A stretch of DNA of 64,000 nt from assembly GCA_039636865.1 (NCBI GenBank), contig CP144172.1, positions 1,860,001 through 1,924,000 of the forward strand, given 5' to 3'. This DNA is from Dermatophilaceae bacterium Sec6.4 (GTDB lineage Bacteria; Actinomycetota; Actinomycetes; Actinomycetales; Dermatophilaceae). Under the pieces are notes generated by a model. It saw only the letters and a list, made by a program, of their open reading frames with translations. It had not been told where the DNA came from and searched no databases. The translations under genes and the position numbers were made by a program. Shown one piece after another: positions 8,964 to 18,568 of the stretch. Position 1 is the first letter of the stretch. Each line of letters begins with the position of its first letter.

Positions 8964-9553
8964 CGACGCTGTCCCGGCAGCGCGATCACGCCGTCGGGAA
9001 GCGGGGGTAGGCCGGCGATGGTGCACAGCATCGTGCCCCACGCCTCCAGGTGGGTGCGGAGATTGATGCCGACAGAGATCGCCGGAGTCCAGGACGCCCG
9101 CACTTCCATCTCCACGGTGGTGCCGTTCTCGGCCAGCCCGCCGTAACCCTGCGACACCACGCGCGTCACCGTGCCGGCCTCTGCCACGGCCCGGGCGCCG
9201 CACGAATGCAAACTGTCGGTCAGCCAACTCCAGCCCACGTCACCGAGCATCGGGTCGTTCGCCATTTCCGGCTCCAGTTCGGCGCGTGCGAAGGTCACGA
9301 TGCGCCATGCCCCGCCCCAGGCCTCCGGCTCCGACGGGTCATGCAACACCACGAATCGGCCGCTCGCCAGCTCGTCGTCGTCATCGGTCACCCGTGCCAC
9401 GTCAGCGGTCAGCGCCACGGAGTACGGTGCGATCCGAGTCGGAGCCGGCACCTCCGTCAGCCGGACCTCGGGGCGCATTCGCGCTGCCGCCATGTCGCTG
9501 GTGGCGCGCTGGAACTCGGTCGCTGCGTCGCCGCCTAGGTTTCTGGTGCCCAC
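8960..9553 (-). CDS. DUF3000 domain-containing protein
   Basis: About 197 residues, recognisable as the actinobacterial DUF3000 family by its order next to RNase D and by the RPEVRLTEVPAPTRIAPYS opening and the SWTPAISVGINLRTHLEAWG ending. Its function is unknown. There is no signal peptide or membrane segment. The start is uncertain: GTG 9553 is preferred because it leaves the usual family length, while GTG 9574 is also in frame and no clear Shine-Dalgarno sequence is seen for either. The stop overlaps the RNase D start by 4 nt. Confidence 0.85.
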   Translation of the reverse strand: MGTRNLGGDAATEFQRATSDMAAARMRPEVRLTEVPAPTRIAPYSVALTADVARVTDDDDELASGRFVVLHDPSEPEAWGGAWRIVTFARAELEPEMANDPMLGDVGWSWLTDSLHSCGARAVAEAGTVTRVVSQGYGGLAENGTTVEMEVRASWTPAISVGINLRTHLEAWGTMLCTIAGLPPLPDGVIALPGQRR

Positions 9554-9645
9554 ATCAATGAGCGTAAATCGCACATGCGCTCGAATAGTGCGCGACGCGC
9601 CGGACACCCGCGCCTGTGTGCCGTCGTGCCTGAGACCATGCGCAG

Positions 9646-10446
9646 ATGCCCACCACAGTGCAGGACCGTCGTCGTCGATACGTGCAGCTGCACGAGAGCG
9701 GCACCTTTCTGATCCCCAACCCCTACGACGAGGGTTCGGCGGTGCTGCTCGCTTCGATGGGCTTTCCTGCCCTGGCGACGAGCAGCTCAGGGTTCGCGGC
9801 AACGCGGGGTAGGAACGATCAGCAGATGAGCCGTGAAGCTCTCGTCGAGCATGTACGCGCCGTCTGCGCCGCTGTCGACGTACCTGTGCAGGTCGACGCC
9901 GAGGACCTGTTCGTCGACGCAGCGGGCGGAATCGAGCGCACCGTGGAATTGCTCGCCGAAGCCGGCGCCGCGGCTGTCTCGTGGGAGGACTATGACCAAT
10001 CCGCCGGTCGAGTGCTCGGCGTCGGACCGGCCACGGATCGAGTGCACGTGGCAGTGGGTGTGGCTCACGCCTATGGGATGTCGTTGACCGCGCGGAGCGA
10101 GAACTTTCTGTATGGCGTCAACGACCTCAGTGACACGGTTGCTCGTCTCACTTCTTACCGGAACGCCGGCGCGGACGTGCTCTATGCGCCCGGTGTGACC
10201 ACGCAGGAGCAGGTCCGTGCCGTCGTAGAGATCGGTGCACCCGTCAATGTGCTGCAGCTACCCGGTGGTCCGGACGTATCGACCTTGCGCGACTGGGGTG
10301 TTCGACGTGTGTCTGTGGGCGGAGCGTTCGCCTGGGCTGCGTATGGCGAGCTAGCCCGCGCTGCAACGGAGTTCGCCGAAGAAGGAACGATGACGTACGC
10401 CGAACGAAGTCTCACTCCTCAGCAGCGACAGGTGTTCGGTCGCTGA
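9646..10446 (+). CDS. Isocitrate lyase / PEP mutase family protein
   Basis: A 266-residue single-domain protein of the PEP mutase/isocitrate lyase superfamily. Typical are the PNPYDEGSAVLLASMGFPALATSSSG opening segment, the VDAEDLF metal-site strand, the WEDYD strand and the GADVLYAPGV segment. Relatives make or break C-C or C-P bonds next to a carboxylate (methylisocitrate lyase, oxaloacetate decarboxylase, PEP mutase); the short form here cannot be assigned a substrate. It overlaps the following transporter as TGATG, so they are coupled and may share a metabolite. Confidence 0.85.
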   Translation: MPTTVQDRRRRYVQLHESGTFLIPNPYDEGSAVLLASMGFPALATSSSGFAATRGRNDQQMSREALVEHVRAVCAAVDVPVQVDAEDLFVDAAGGIERTVELLAEAGAAAVSWEDYDQSAGRVLGVGPATDRVHVAVGVAHAYGMSLTARSENFLYGVNDLSDTVARLTSYRNAGADVLYAPGVTTQEQVRAVVEIGAPVNVLQLPGGPDVSTLRDWGVRRVSVGGAFAWAAYGELARAATEFAEEGTMTYAERSLTPQQRQVFGR

Positions 10447-11288
10447 TGGGGGTGTTCCTGGCGCTCGCGTCGAGCGCGATGTGGGGCACGTCGGATTTCG
10501 GCGGTGGACTGCTCGCCAAGCGGGCGTACGCGGTGCGGGTGGTTTTCTGGTCTCAGGTAGGAGGCCTGCTGCTCATGTGCGGCGCGATGCTGGTGGCGAT
10601 TGCTACCGGCCATACCCCGACCGCAGGAGGTTGGCTCATCTACGGCCCGATCGCCGGACTGGCCGGATGCCTGGGGTTGTGTTCCTTCTACGCAGCGCTG
10701 TCACTGGGCACTATGGGCGTGGTTTCGCCGATCGCCGCACTCGGGGCGATCGTCCCGGTACTGCTGGGAGTCATCAGTGGCGAACGGATCGGTCTGCTCA
10801 CCGGAGCAGGCCTGACGCTCGCGCTCGCCGGAGCAGCGCTCGCCTCCGGCCCGGAGTTGTCAGGTGCGGTGGGCAGACTGCCGATCGTGCTCGCCGTCGT
10901 GGCAGCATTCAGCTTCGGGACAACGCTGTACCTGGTGCATCTGGCAAGTGATTCGAGCGTAGTGGGCGGGCTGTGGGCAATGCGGACAGCGAGCGTAAGC
11001 GCCTTGGGAATGGCCTGGCTGCTGTGGCCGGGCGGCATCCCCGGCCCCGCGCTGACCCGTCGGTTGATCCCGATCACGATGCTGGTCGGGACGGGGGATC
11101 TGACTGCGAACGCCCTCTTCGCCGTCGCCTCGAACAGTGGGGCCATCGCGGTGGTGAGTGTGCTCGGATCGTTGTACCCGGTAATGACGCTGCTCTTGGC
11201 GCGTGGGTTCCTGCACGAACGGCTGCGGCCGATCCAGCTCGTTGGAGTCGCCTGCGCGGTCGCAGGGGTGGCCCTGGCCGTCACCTGA
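10446..11288 (+). CDS. EamA/DMT-family transporter
   Basis: A 280-residue integral membrane protein with about ten hydrophobic segments in two related halves, the layout of the EamA (DMT superfamily) exporters and metabolite permeases. [17 protein letters not shown] near residue 10 is the typical first-helix signature. The second half has a matching [10 protein letters not shown] and [12 protein letters not shown] region. Its ATG overlaps the stop of the PEP-mutase-like gene. The substrate is not predictable. Confidence 0.88.
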   Translation: MGVFLALASSAMWGTSDFGGGLLAKRAYAVRVVFWSQVGGLLLMCGAMLVAIATGHTPTAGGWLIYGPIAGLAGCLGLCSFYAALSLGTMGVVSPIAALGAIVPVLLGVISGERIGLLTGAGLTLALAGAALASGPELSGAVGRLPIVLAVVAAFSFGTTLYLVHLASDSSVVGGLWAMRTASVSALGMAWLLWPGGIPGPALTRRLIPITMLVGTGDLTANALFAVASNSGAIAVVSVLGSLYPVMTLLLARGFLHERLRPIQLVGVACAVAGVALAVT

Positions 11289-11433
11289 GGGTCCCTGCGC
11301 CTCTGCCACGTTTGCGTCGCCGGCGACCTCACAACGTCTGGAATCGCTCCTGGTAACAGTCGTTCACGTCGCTGGCGACCACAACGAGGTAGCGGCCGGG
11401 TGGCTGTCCGGTCGGCCATGGAAAGATCGGATC

Positions 11434-12504
11434 GTGACTTCTGTGGATGCCGCCGCCGCCCCTGCACCTGGCTCGAATGCCGACCTACCGCTGCTGATCC
11501 GGGCCGCGCGGGGACTGCCCGTCGAGCGGACGCCGGTGTGGTTCATGCGTCAGGCCGGGCGCTCCCTGCCGGAGTACCGAGCCCTGCGTGAGGGCACCGC
11601 GATGCTGGATGCGTGCCGCAACCCCGACATGGTCACCGAGATCACCTTGCAGCCGGTACGTCGACACGGGGTTGACGCGGCGATCTTCTTCAGCGACATC
11701 GTGGTGCCCTTGGCTGCGGCCGGAATCGATCTGGACATCGTGCCGGGAGTAGGACCGGTCGTCGCGTCACCGATCCGGGACCGCGCTGCGGTTGAGGCGC
11801 TGCCGGAGCTACATCCCGAGCAGGTGCCAGATATCACCCAGGCGGTGCAGCAGACGGTGGACGAGCTGGGCGGTATTCCGCTGATCGGTTTCGCGGGTGC
11901 GCCGTTCACTCTCGCCAGCTATCTCGTCGAGGGCGGGCCGTCGAAGAACCACGAGCACACCAAGGCGCTGATGTACGGCGACCCGGATACCTGGAACCTG
12001 CTGTGCTCCAAGCTCGCGGCCATCGCGACGACCTACCTTCGGGTGCAGATCGAGGCCGGCGCGAGCGCGATCCAGGTGTTCGACTCCTGGGTCGGCGCGC
12101 TGTCGCGAGCCGACTACGTGCGGTTCGTGCAGCCGCACTCGGCGTCGGTGCTCGGGGGAGTCGCAGACCTCGACGTGCCCCGCATCCACTTCGGTGTCGG
12201 CACGAGCGAGTTGCTCGGCGTGATGGGTGAAGCAGGCGCCGACGTGGTCGGTGTCGACTTCCGCCTCCCGCTGGATGAGGCCAACGAGCGACTCGGCGGT
12301 CGCTACCCGCTGCAGGGAAACCTGGATCCAGCACTGCTTTTCGCGCCGTGGGAGCCGTTGGAGCGCGCCGTCGACGCCATTGTCGAGGCGGGGCGGTCAG
12401 CGCCCGGACACATCTTCAATCTGGGGCACGGCGTGTTGCCCGCCACCGACCCCGACGTGATTACGCGGGTTGTGCAGCGGGTGCGCAGTCAGTCGGCTCG
12501 CTGA
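11434..12504 (+). CDS. hemE: Uroporphyrinogen decarboxylase
   Basis: A 356-residue enzyme that decarboxylates uroporphyrinogen III to coproporphyrinogen III, feeding haem synthesis. The N-terminal signature [16 protein letters not shown] and the internal [13 protein letters not shown] are both intact. GTG 11434 is chosen over the longer open frame because the conserved start region follows directly and the length then matches the family. The last 44 bp overlap the converging yczE gene. The later haem genes hemG and hemQ lie about 2 kb downstream on the same strand. Confidence 0.96.
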   Translation: MTSVDAAAAPAPGSNADLPLLIRAARGLPVERTPVWFMRQAGRSLPEYRALREGTAMLDACRNPDMVTEITLQPVRRHGVDAAIFFSDIVVPLAAAGIDLDIVPGVGPVVASPIRDRAAVEALPELHPEQVPDITQAVQQTVDELGGIPLIGFAGAPFTLASYLVEGGPSKNHEHTKALMYGDPDTWNLLCSKLAAIATTYLRVQIEAGASAIQVFDSWVGALSRADYVRFVQPHSASVLGGVADLDVPRIHFGVGTSELLGVMGEAGADVVGVDFRLPLDEANERLGGRYPLQGNLDPALLFAPWEPLERAVDAIVEAGRSAPGHIFNLGHGVLPATDPDVITRVVQRVRSQSAR

Positions 12505-13153
12505 CGGACAGGTCGAGGGTCACGATGCATCGCGGCAGGAACGCCTGCACCAGCGGTCCGATCGCGACCGCGTAGGCGACGGTGCCGACGCCCACGATCC
12601 CGCCCATCAGCCAGCCGGTCACCAGCACGGTGAGCTCAAGCGCAGTGCGTACGACGCGCAGGCTGATGCCCGTGCGGTGATGTAAGCCGGTCATCAGGCC
12701 GTCGCGCGGGCCCGGCCCGAGTTGGGCACCGAGGTAGAGCGCACCGCCGATGCCGTTGATGACCAGGCCCGTCGTGAACACAGCAATCTGCAGGGGCAGT
12801 CCGTGGATCGTCGGGATGACGGCGAGCGTCAGATTGGTGGCGATCCCGATCCAGATGGCGTTCGCGACAGTGCCGAGGCCGGGCCACTGACGCAGTGGGA
12901 TCCACAGCAGCAACACCAGCACGCTGACCGCGATGATCACGGTGCCGAGGTCCAGGCCGAGGTGTTGCGCGATTCCGTAATGGAAGACGTCCCAGGGGTC
13001 CAGGCCGAGCCCCGAGCGCACGAACATTCCCATCGCGAGGCCGTACATCGTGAGACCGGCGAAGAGTTGGACCAGCCGTCGTGGCATCCGCCCGGCATGC
13101 AGCTGCTGCTTCGGACTCAGCACAGCGAGCAGTCGGGGAGATGCGTTTGTCAT
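12461..13153 (-). CDS. yczE: YczE/YyaS/YitT family membrane protein
   Basis: A 230-residue membrane protein with about five hydrophobic helices. The [17 protein letters not shown] and [13 protein letters not shown] motifs define the YczE group, proteins of unknown transport function. ATG 13153 gives the usual length. The gene is divergent from a MocR-type regulator across 61 bp, the same pairing known for yczR-yczE in other bacteria, and its 3' end overlaps hemE by 44 bp in antisense, so convergent transcription of the two is likely to interfere. Confidence 0.87.
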   Translation of the reverse strand: MTNASPRLLAVLSPKQQLHAGRMPRRLVQLFAGLTMYGLAMGMFVRSGLGLDPWDVFHYGIAQHLGLDLGTVIIAVSVLVLLLWIPLRQWPGLGTVANAIWIGIATNLTLAVIPTIHGLPLQIAVFTTGLVINGIGGALYLGAQLGPGPRDGLMTGLHHRTGISLRVVRTALELTVLVTGWLMGGIVGVGTVAYAVAIGPLVQAFLPRCIVTLDLSVSEPTDCAPAAQPA

Positions 13154-13173
13154 GCTGCTAGCGTGCCAGAAAA

Positions 13174-13197
13174 GTGGCCTCAATAAAAAGGGCCAAT
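13174..13197. promoter_or_regulatory. Candidate MocR/YczR operator in the yczE divergent promoter
   Basis: TGGCC at 13175-13179 and GGCCA at 13191-13195 form an inverted repeat around an AT-rich spacer in the only intergenic space between yczE and its regulator. A further GTGGACT lies at 13206. The role as operator is an inference from position and from known MocR-target pairs. Confidence 0.4.
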
Positions 13198-13214
13198 GAT
13201 GAAGAGGTGGACTG

Positions 13215-14669
13215 ATGCAACACATCACCGGTCACCGTCTCGCAACCATGCTCGGACCTCCGGATCCAGCGCACTCGGCCTACCTGTGGCTGGCGGACGG
13301 GATCCACACGTTGATCGCCGACGGACGCCTGCTGCACGGCACCAGGCTGCCCAGCGAGCGCGAGCTCCTCAGCGCGCTGGGGGTGAGTCGCACCACAGTG
13401 ACCAGGGCGTACGCCGTCCTGGCCGAGCGCGGTTACGCGGCAGCGCGGCGCGGCTCGGGGACAATCGCCCAGCTGCCGGGTGGACCCGTCGCCGGCGGCG
13501 GGGAACCGGTACCGGGGTGGGATGGCAACAACGTGGGTCTCGACGACGCAGGACCGGACGTTATCGATTTGCGGCGTGCCGCGCCGCCGGCCCCACCGGG
13601 TCTGCGGGAGGCGGTCGCTGCTGCAAGTGACCGACTGGCGGCCTACCTGGGCGGCGCGGGCTATTACCCGCTCGGGGTGCCCGCACTACGTGAGTCGATT
13701 GCCCGCCGGTACACCGAGCGCGGAGCGCTGACCGACCCCACCCAGATCGTGGTGACCTGCGGAGCGGTGGCGGGACTCAGTGTGGTTACCCGCGCGCTGG
13801 TGTCACGCGGGGATCGCGTCGTGATCGAAACGCCGACCTACGCGCACTCGTTGGCTGCCCTGGAGCGGGCCGGCGCCCGGCTGGTGCCAGTGCCTATCGG
13901 TCCGACGGAGCCAGATCTGCACCATGGGGAGGTGCGGGATCGAGCACTTGTCGGCGGTGTGACCGCGATGTTGGCGATGCCGGACTTCCACAACCCGACA
14001 GGTATCTCGCTGGACGATGCACAGCGGGCCGAGCTGGCCGACCGCTGGAGACGGCTCGGTGTCGTGGGCATCGTCGACGAGACTCTGGTCGAGACGCGCC
14101 TGGACGAGGCGTCCGACCCGCTCGCGATGGCGGCTCACGCGGGCGAATGCATCAGCATCGGTAGCGCGAGCAAGACGTACTGGGGCGGGTTGCGGATCGG
14201 ATGGGTGCGCGCACCTCGCGCCCTCGTGGGTGCGATCGCTTCGGCTCGCCTGTCCCTCGACCTCGGTGCGCCGGTGCTCGAACAGCTGATCACCGCGGAG
14301 CTGATGCGGGTCAGCGCGACGATGCATCCAGCCCAGCGCACCGCTTGTCAGGAAAGTTGCGCGACCCTGCTGGAGCTGCGAGAAGTGCTGCCACAGTGGG
14401 AGGTCCGCGTACCCAGCGGCGGACTGTGCCTCTGGTGGCGAATGCCGCTACCGCGCGCATCACGATTTGCGCAGTTGATGCGTGAACGAGGGGTGCTACT
14501 GGACCCAGGCGGGGTCCAGGCCGTTCGCGGGCAGGGTCTGGCCCATTTCATCCGTACGCCGTTCACCCTTCCCTCCTCGACGTTACGCAGCGTGATTCCG
14601 GTATTTGCACACGCTTGGGAGCAGGTGCTTGCGGAGGAAGGGAGCAGGACTGCAAGGCTGGACGGATGA
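13215..14669 (+). CDS. MocR-type transcriptional regulator (GntR HTH + aminotransferase domain)
   Basis: A 484-residue protein with an N-terminal GntR winged helix (residues 20-90, LPSERELLSALGVSRTTVTRAY) joined by a Gly/Pro-rich linker to a fold-type I aminotransferase domain. SIGSASKTYWGGLRIGW holds the PLP-binding Lys, and MLAMPDFHNPTG the usual Asn-Pro. Members of this family sense PLP or amino compounds rather than act as enzymes. The divergent yczE gene is the likely target (compare YczR). The stop overlaps the hemG start as ATGA, so it may be cotranslated with a haem gene, which is unusual for this pair. Confidence 0.9.
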   Translation: MQHITGHRLATMLGPPDPAHSAYLWLADGIHTLIADGRLLHGTRLPSERELLSALGVSRTTVTRAYAVLAERGYAAARRGSGTIAQLPGGPVAGGGEPVPGWDGNNVGLDDAGPDVIDLRRAAPPAPPGLREAVAAASDRLAAYLGGAGYYPLGVPALRESIARRYTERGALTDPTQIVVTCGAVAGLSVVTRALVSRGDRVVIETPTYAHSLAALERAGARLVPVPIGPTEPDLHHGEVRDRALVGGVTAMLAMPDFHNPTGISLDDAQRAELADRWRRLGVVGIVDETLVETRLDEASDPLAMAAHAGECISIGSASKTYWGGLRIGWVRAPRALVGAIASARLSLDLGAPVLEQLITAELMRVSATMHPAQRTACQESCATLLELREVLPQWEVRVPSGGLCLWWRMPLPRASRFAQLMRERGVLLDPGGVQAVRGQGLAHFIRTPFTLPSSTLRSVIPVFAHAWEQVLAEEGSRTARLDG

Positions 14670-16069
14670 GCTCGATAGCAATCGTCGGTGGGGGCATCAC
14701 CGGGTTGAGTGCCGCCTGGCATCTGGCGACACAACACCCGGAACACGATGTAACGCTTCTGGAAAGCACCGACCGGCTCGGCGGCAAGCTGGACTCGATC
14801 CAGGTCGCTGGTCACACCATCGATGCGGGTGCTGAATCCGTGCTGGCCCGGCGGCCGGAGGCATTGGAACTGCTCGCACAGATCGACGCGCCTGTCGTCC
14901 ACCCCCAGCGACTGACGGCGAGTATCTGGAGCCGGGGCGAACTGGTGCCGATGCCGTCCGGCACCTTGATGGGGGTGCCGTCCGACCCCTCGGCACTGCA
15001 CGGTTTGTTGGACAGTGCGGAAGTCGCCCGGGCGTCCGCAGAGCGACCGGTGACCCTGAGCGGCAACGACATTGCGGTCGGTGAACTCGTCGAGCAGGCA
15101 TACGGTGCCGCTGTGGTCGATCGACTGGTCGAGCCCCTGCTCGGTGGTGTGTACGCCGGCCACGCACGGGAGCTCTCCGCACGGGCCTGTGTGCCGGCGC
15201 TGTGGGAGGCCGCGAGCACCGGACGTCTGCTCACCGAAACGGCTGCTCGAGCAGCGCAGGTGGGCGCAACTCGGGCAGATCAGCCGGTTTTCGCGGCGAT
15301 CGAGGGAGGACTGGGCACCCTTCCCGGGCGCGTTGCCGAGGCGGTGCGCCACGCAGGGGTCACCGTCCGGACGTCCGCAGTCGTCGCGCAGTTGCAGCCC
15401 GTCGGCTCCGGGTGGCGGCTGCGGCTGGGCGGACCGGATACGGGTGCAGGCACCGGCGACGGCGCGGGATCGGCCTGGCTGAACGCGGACGCAGTGCTGC
15501 TCGCAACGCCGGCCGCGCCGACCGCGCGGTTGCTCACCGAACTCGACCCCGTCGCGGCCGAGACGTTACGTCGCATCGAATACGCCTCGATGGCGATCGT
15601 GTCGTTTGCATTTCCTGCATCGGGTGCGGCGCTCTTCGACGTCTCCACGGGGTTCCTCGTGCCCCCGGTCGACGGCGCCCAGATCAAGGCATCGACGTTC
15701 AGCAGCAGCAAATGGCCGTGGCTCGCCGAGGCAGTGCCGGATCTGCGGTTCGTGCGGGTATCGCTGGGGCGACATGGTGAGACGCGCGTGCTGCAGCGCC
15801 GCGATGACGAGTTGATCGCGATCGCGCTCGCCGACCTACGACGCGCAGTCGGGCAGATTCCGGCGCCCGTCGACGCCGTCGTACGTCGGTGGGGCGGGGG
15901 TTTGCCGCAGTACGCGGTCGGTCACGTTGATCGGGTTGCCGCGATCCGATGTGGGGTCAGCGGCTACCCGACCCTCGCACTGGCCGGCGCTGCGTACGAC
16001 GGGGTCGGCATTCCGGCATGTATTGCCTCCGCACGGCATGCCGCCGAGGGGCTCGTCACCCGGTTGTGA
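14666..16069 (+). CDS. hemG: Coproporphyrinogen/protoporphyrinogen oxidase (HemY type)
   Basis: A 467-residue FAD enzyme. The dinucleotide fold is at the N-terminus ([18 protein letters not shown]), followed by [12 protein letters not shown], and the C-terminal FAD segment is [26 protein letters not shown]. In Gram-positive bacteria this family (also called HemY or CgoX) oxidises coproporphyrinogen III to coproporphyrin III. The presence of hemQ right behind supports the coproporphyrin-dependent route. Its ATG overlaps the regulator stop by 4 nt. The hemQ gene follows after 31 bp. Confidence 0.93.
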   Translation: MSSIAIVGGGITGLSAAWHLATQHPEHDVTLLESTDRLGGKLDSIQVAGHTIDAGAESVLARRPEALELLAQIDAPVVHPQRLTASIWSRGELVPMPSGTLMGVPSDPSALHGLLDSAEVARASAERPVTLSGNDIAVGELVEQAYGAAVVDRLVEPLLGGVYAGHARELSARACVPALWEAASTGRLLTETAARAAQVGATRADQPVFAAIEGGLGTLPGRVAEAVRHAGVTVRTSAVVAQLQPVGSGWRLRLGGPDTGAGTGDGAGSAWLNADAVLLATPAAPTARLLTELDPVAAETLRRIEYASMAIVSFAFPASGAALFDVSTGFLVPPVDGAQIKASTFSSSKWPWLAEAVPDLRFVRVSLGRHGETRVLQRRDDELIAIALADLRRAVGQIPAPVDAVVRRWGGGLPQYAVGHVDRVAAIRCGVSGYPTLALAGAAYDGVGIPACIASARHAAEGLVTRL

Positions 16070-16100
16070 CCGTGGACCGCGACGTTGGGACGATGGAGGT

Positions 16101-16853
16101 ATGACCCATCACGAGAACACGGTAGAAAGCACCGGCCACGGCACTGATCACGGCACCGAACCCAGCGCAGAGCATGTCGCGGCGATCAACTCCTCCATTC
16201 GTTACACGATGTACTCGGTGTTCCGAGTCATCCGGGAGCTCCCGGCGGACCGTGCGGAGCTCGTCGTGCAGACGGAGGGGTTCTTCACGAATCTGGAGCA
16301 GCAGGGTGTGGTCGTCGTGCGTGGCATCTATGACGTAGCGGGGCTACGAGCCGACGCCGACCTGATGATCTGGTGGCACGCAGAGTCGATCGACGATCTG
16401 CAAGCGGCGTACCACGCGTTCCTGCAGACGCCGCTCGGTCGCCATCTGGACCCCGTGTGGTCCAACGCCGGGATCCACCGACCCGCCGAGTTCAACAAGG
16501 GCCACGTTCCCGCGTTCCTCGCGGGGGATACAGCGCTGAAATACATGTGCGTCTACCCGTTCGTGCGCTCCTACGACTGGTATCTGCTCCCGGAAGATGA
16601 ACGACGCACCATGTTGAAGGACCACGGCATGGCCGCGCGCGACTACAAGGACGTGCGCGCCAACACCGTCGCAGCCTTCGCGTTGGGCGACTACGAGTGG
16701 CTCCTGGCGTTCGAGGCTGACGAGCTGCACCGCATTGTGGATCTGATGCGCGATCTGCGCGCTGTGGACGCACGTCTGCACGTACGCGAGGAGATCCCGT
16801 TCTACACCGGGCCGCAGGTCAGCATCGCCCGCTTCGTGGAACAACTGCGCTGA
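16101..16853 (+). CDS. hemQ: Coproheme decarboxylase (HemQ, chlorite-dismutase family)
   Basis: A 250-residue enzyme (also ChdC) that decarboxylates coproheme to haem b with peroxide, the last step of the coproporphyrin-dependent pathway. Tyr152 in the [11 protein letters not shown] motif corresponds to the catalytic Tyr, and His175 in MLKDHG to the proximal haem ligand. The N-terminus is His/Glu-rich. ATG 16101 has GGAGGT immediately upstream and agrees with the family length. It is the last gene of the hemG-hemQ unit and is followed by a strong hairpin. Confidence 0.95.
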   Translation: MTHHENTVESTGHGTDHGTEPSAEHVAAINSSIRYTMYSVFRVIRELPADRAELVVQTEGFFTNLEQQGVVVVRGIYDVAGLRADADLMIWWHAESIDDLQAAYHAFLQTPLGRHLDPVWSNAGIHRPAEFNKGHVPAFLAGDTALKYMCVYPFVRSYDWYLLPEDERRTMLKDHGMAARDYKDVRANTVAAFALGDYEWLLAFEADELHRIVDLMRDLRAVDARLHVREEIPFYTGPQVSIARFVEQLR

Positions 16854-16869
16854 CGGACAACCCCTGTAT

Positions 16870-16921
16870 AGAGATCGACCCCCGTATGCGTCATCAGCGA
16901 CGTGAACGGGGGTCGATCTCT
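16870..16921. terminator. Bidirectional terminator between hemQ and msrB
   Basis: A perfect 16-bp stem (AGAGATCGACCCCCGT with its complement) encloses a 20-nt loop between two convergent genes. There is no long T-run, as is common in high-GC organisms. Confidence 0.7.
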
Positions 16922-16973
16922 GCGTGAAGTGCTTCGTTCAGGTCGCCGGCGACCCAAACGTGAAGGCAGCTGG

Positions 16974-17414
16974 TCAGCTTTCGGTGGGCTCGAGGGTGAT
17001 GCTGACCGAGTTGATGCAGTACCTCTGGTCGGTCGGGGTGTCGTACCCCTCGCCCTCGAAGACGTGCCCGAGGTGGGAGCCGCAGTTCGCGCAGCGCACC
17101 TCGATCCGAGTCATGCCCATCGTGCGGTCCTTGATCAGCTCGACGTTGTCGCCCTGGGACGGCTCGTAGAACGATGGCCAGCCGCAGTGGCTGTGGAACT
17201 TGCCGGTGCTGCGGAACAACTCGACGTTGCAGGCCCGGCAGTTGTAGACGCCGGTGGTCTCGGTGTCGGTGTATTCGCCGACGAACGGGCGTTCGGTGCC
17301 GGACTTGCGCAGCACCTTGAACTCCTCGGGTGACAACTGCTCGCGCCACTGCTCGTCACTCTTGGTGACCGGGTACGACTTCTCGCTGGTGGTGTCGGTG
17401 GTGCGTCCGAACAT
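16974..17414 (-). CDS. msrB: Peptide-methionine (R)-S-oxide reductase
   Basis: A 146-residue MsrB that reduces methionine-R-sulfoxide in oxidised proteins. Two zinc-binding Cys pairs (CRAC and CANC), the substrate region CGWPSF, and the catalytic Cys in RYCINS are all present, which is the complete set. It has no signal sequence, so it is cytoplasmic. ATG 17414 has AGAGGA upstream. It is transcribed toward hemQ and appears monocistronic. Confidence 0.96.
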   Translation of the reverse strand: MFGRTTDTTSEKSYPVTKSDEQWREQLSPEEFKVLRKSGTERPFVGEYTDTETTGVYNCRACNVELFRSTGKFHSHCGWPSFYEPSQGDNVELIKDRTMGMTRIEVRCANCGSHLGHVFEGEGYDTPTDQRYCINSVSITLEPTES

Positions 17415-17536
17415 GGTGGTTCCTCTCAAGGATCGACTATCTATCTCAACGCAGCGGGTCCCCAGGTTGTTTCCGGTGCAAGGACACAGATATGACACCA
17501 GCCGCCATGCTCGGCGTTGCTGGCTAGGGTGCTCGC

Positions 17537-18565
17537 ATGGGTGCCACCAAGCCGGTCATGCTCGAGGTGCAGAATCCGGGCGGAGACACGCGCACCGTGC
17601 GCATCTCCAGCCCGGATCGGGTCATGTGGCCCGATTGTGGCATCACCAAACTGGATCTGGCGAAGTACCTGATTTCAGTGGCCGAACCGTTCATCGCGGC
17701 GAACGGGGGTCGCCCGGTTGCGCTCGAACGGTTTCCTGACGGGGTACAGGGCGAGCGTTTCTACTCCAAGAATCCGCCGCGCGGAGTGCCGGAGTACGCG
17801 CGGTCGGTGACCTGCACCTACCCCTCTGGTCGCTCTCACCCGCAACTGGTGCTCGACGAGATCGCTACCGCCGTGTGGGCGGCTCAGATGAACACGGTCA
17901 CGTTCCACCCGTGGCCGGTGCGCGCTGAAGACAATGACCACCCCGATGAGTTGCGGATCGATCTGGACCCGCAGCCGGAGCGGTCTTTCTGCGACGTTAT
18001 CGTGGCAGCCACAGAACTACGGGAAGTGTTGCGCAGCTGCGGGTTCGACCCAAGGGTCAAGACCTCGGGAAGTCGCGGGCTGCATGTGTACGCGAGCATC
18101 GAACCGACATACGAATTCCTCGACGTGCGGCACGGCGTCATAGCGATCGCCCGCGAGCTGGAGCGGCGGCTGCCGGATCTGGTCACCACGGCGTGGTGGA
18201 AGGAAGAACGCGGGGAGAAGATCTTCGTGGACTTCAACCAGGCCTGCCGCGATCGGACGATCGCTGCCGCGTACAGCCCGCGTCCGCTGCCGGGAGCGCC
18301 GGTGTCGATGCCGGTGCGGTGGGCGGACCTGGGCGATATCGTCACCTCCGACTTCACCATCAGTACCGTTCCGGGGTTCTTGCAGGATCGTGGTGACGCC
18401 TGGGCTTCGCCCGGTGCTGTCGGCGATATGGGCAGGGCCATCGAGATGTGGGAGGCCGACGTCGCTGAGCGCGGTCTGGGGGAGATGCCCTTCCCTCCGG
18501 AGTACCCCAAGATGCCCGGTGAGCCACCGCGCGTGCAACCGTCACGCAAGAAGATGGAGGGTTGA
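17537..18565 (+). CDS. LigD-type DNA polymerase/primase domain protein (PrimPolC-like)
   Basis: A 342-residue archaeo-eukaryotic primase-type polymerase like the polymerase domain of LigD but as a stand-alone protein. ERFPDGVQGERFYSKN and the metal-binding RIDLDPQP strand with its Asp pair are present, as is SGSRGLHVY. Stand-alone forms next to LigC act in gap-filling during excision repair in mycobacteria. The ligase gene starts 4 bp after the stop, strongly suggesting one operon. No Ku gene is visible, so this is not evidence for a complete end-joining system. Confidence 0.92.
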   Translation: MGATKPVMLEVQNPGGDTRTVRISSPDRVMWPDCGITKLDLAKYLISVAEPFIAANGGRPVALERFPDGVQGERFYSKNPPRGVPEYARSVTCTYPSGRSHPQLVLDEIATAVWAAQMNTVTFHPWPVRAEDNDHPDELRIDLDPQPERSFCDVIVAATELREVLRSCGFDPRVKTSGSRGLHVYASIEPTYEFLDVRHGVIAIARELERRLPDLVTTAWWKEERGEKIFVDFNQACRDRTIAAAYSPRPLPGAPVSMPVRWADLGDIVTSDFTISTVPGFLQDRGDAWASPGAVGDMGRAIEMWEADVAERGLGEMPFPPEYPKMPGEPPRVQPSRKKMEG

Positions 18566-18568
18566 GTC

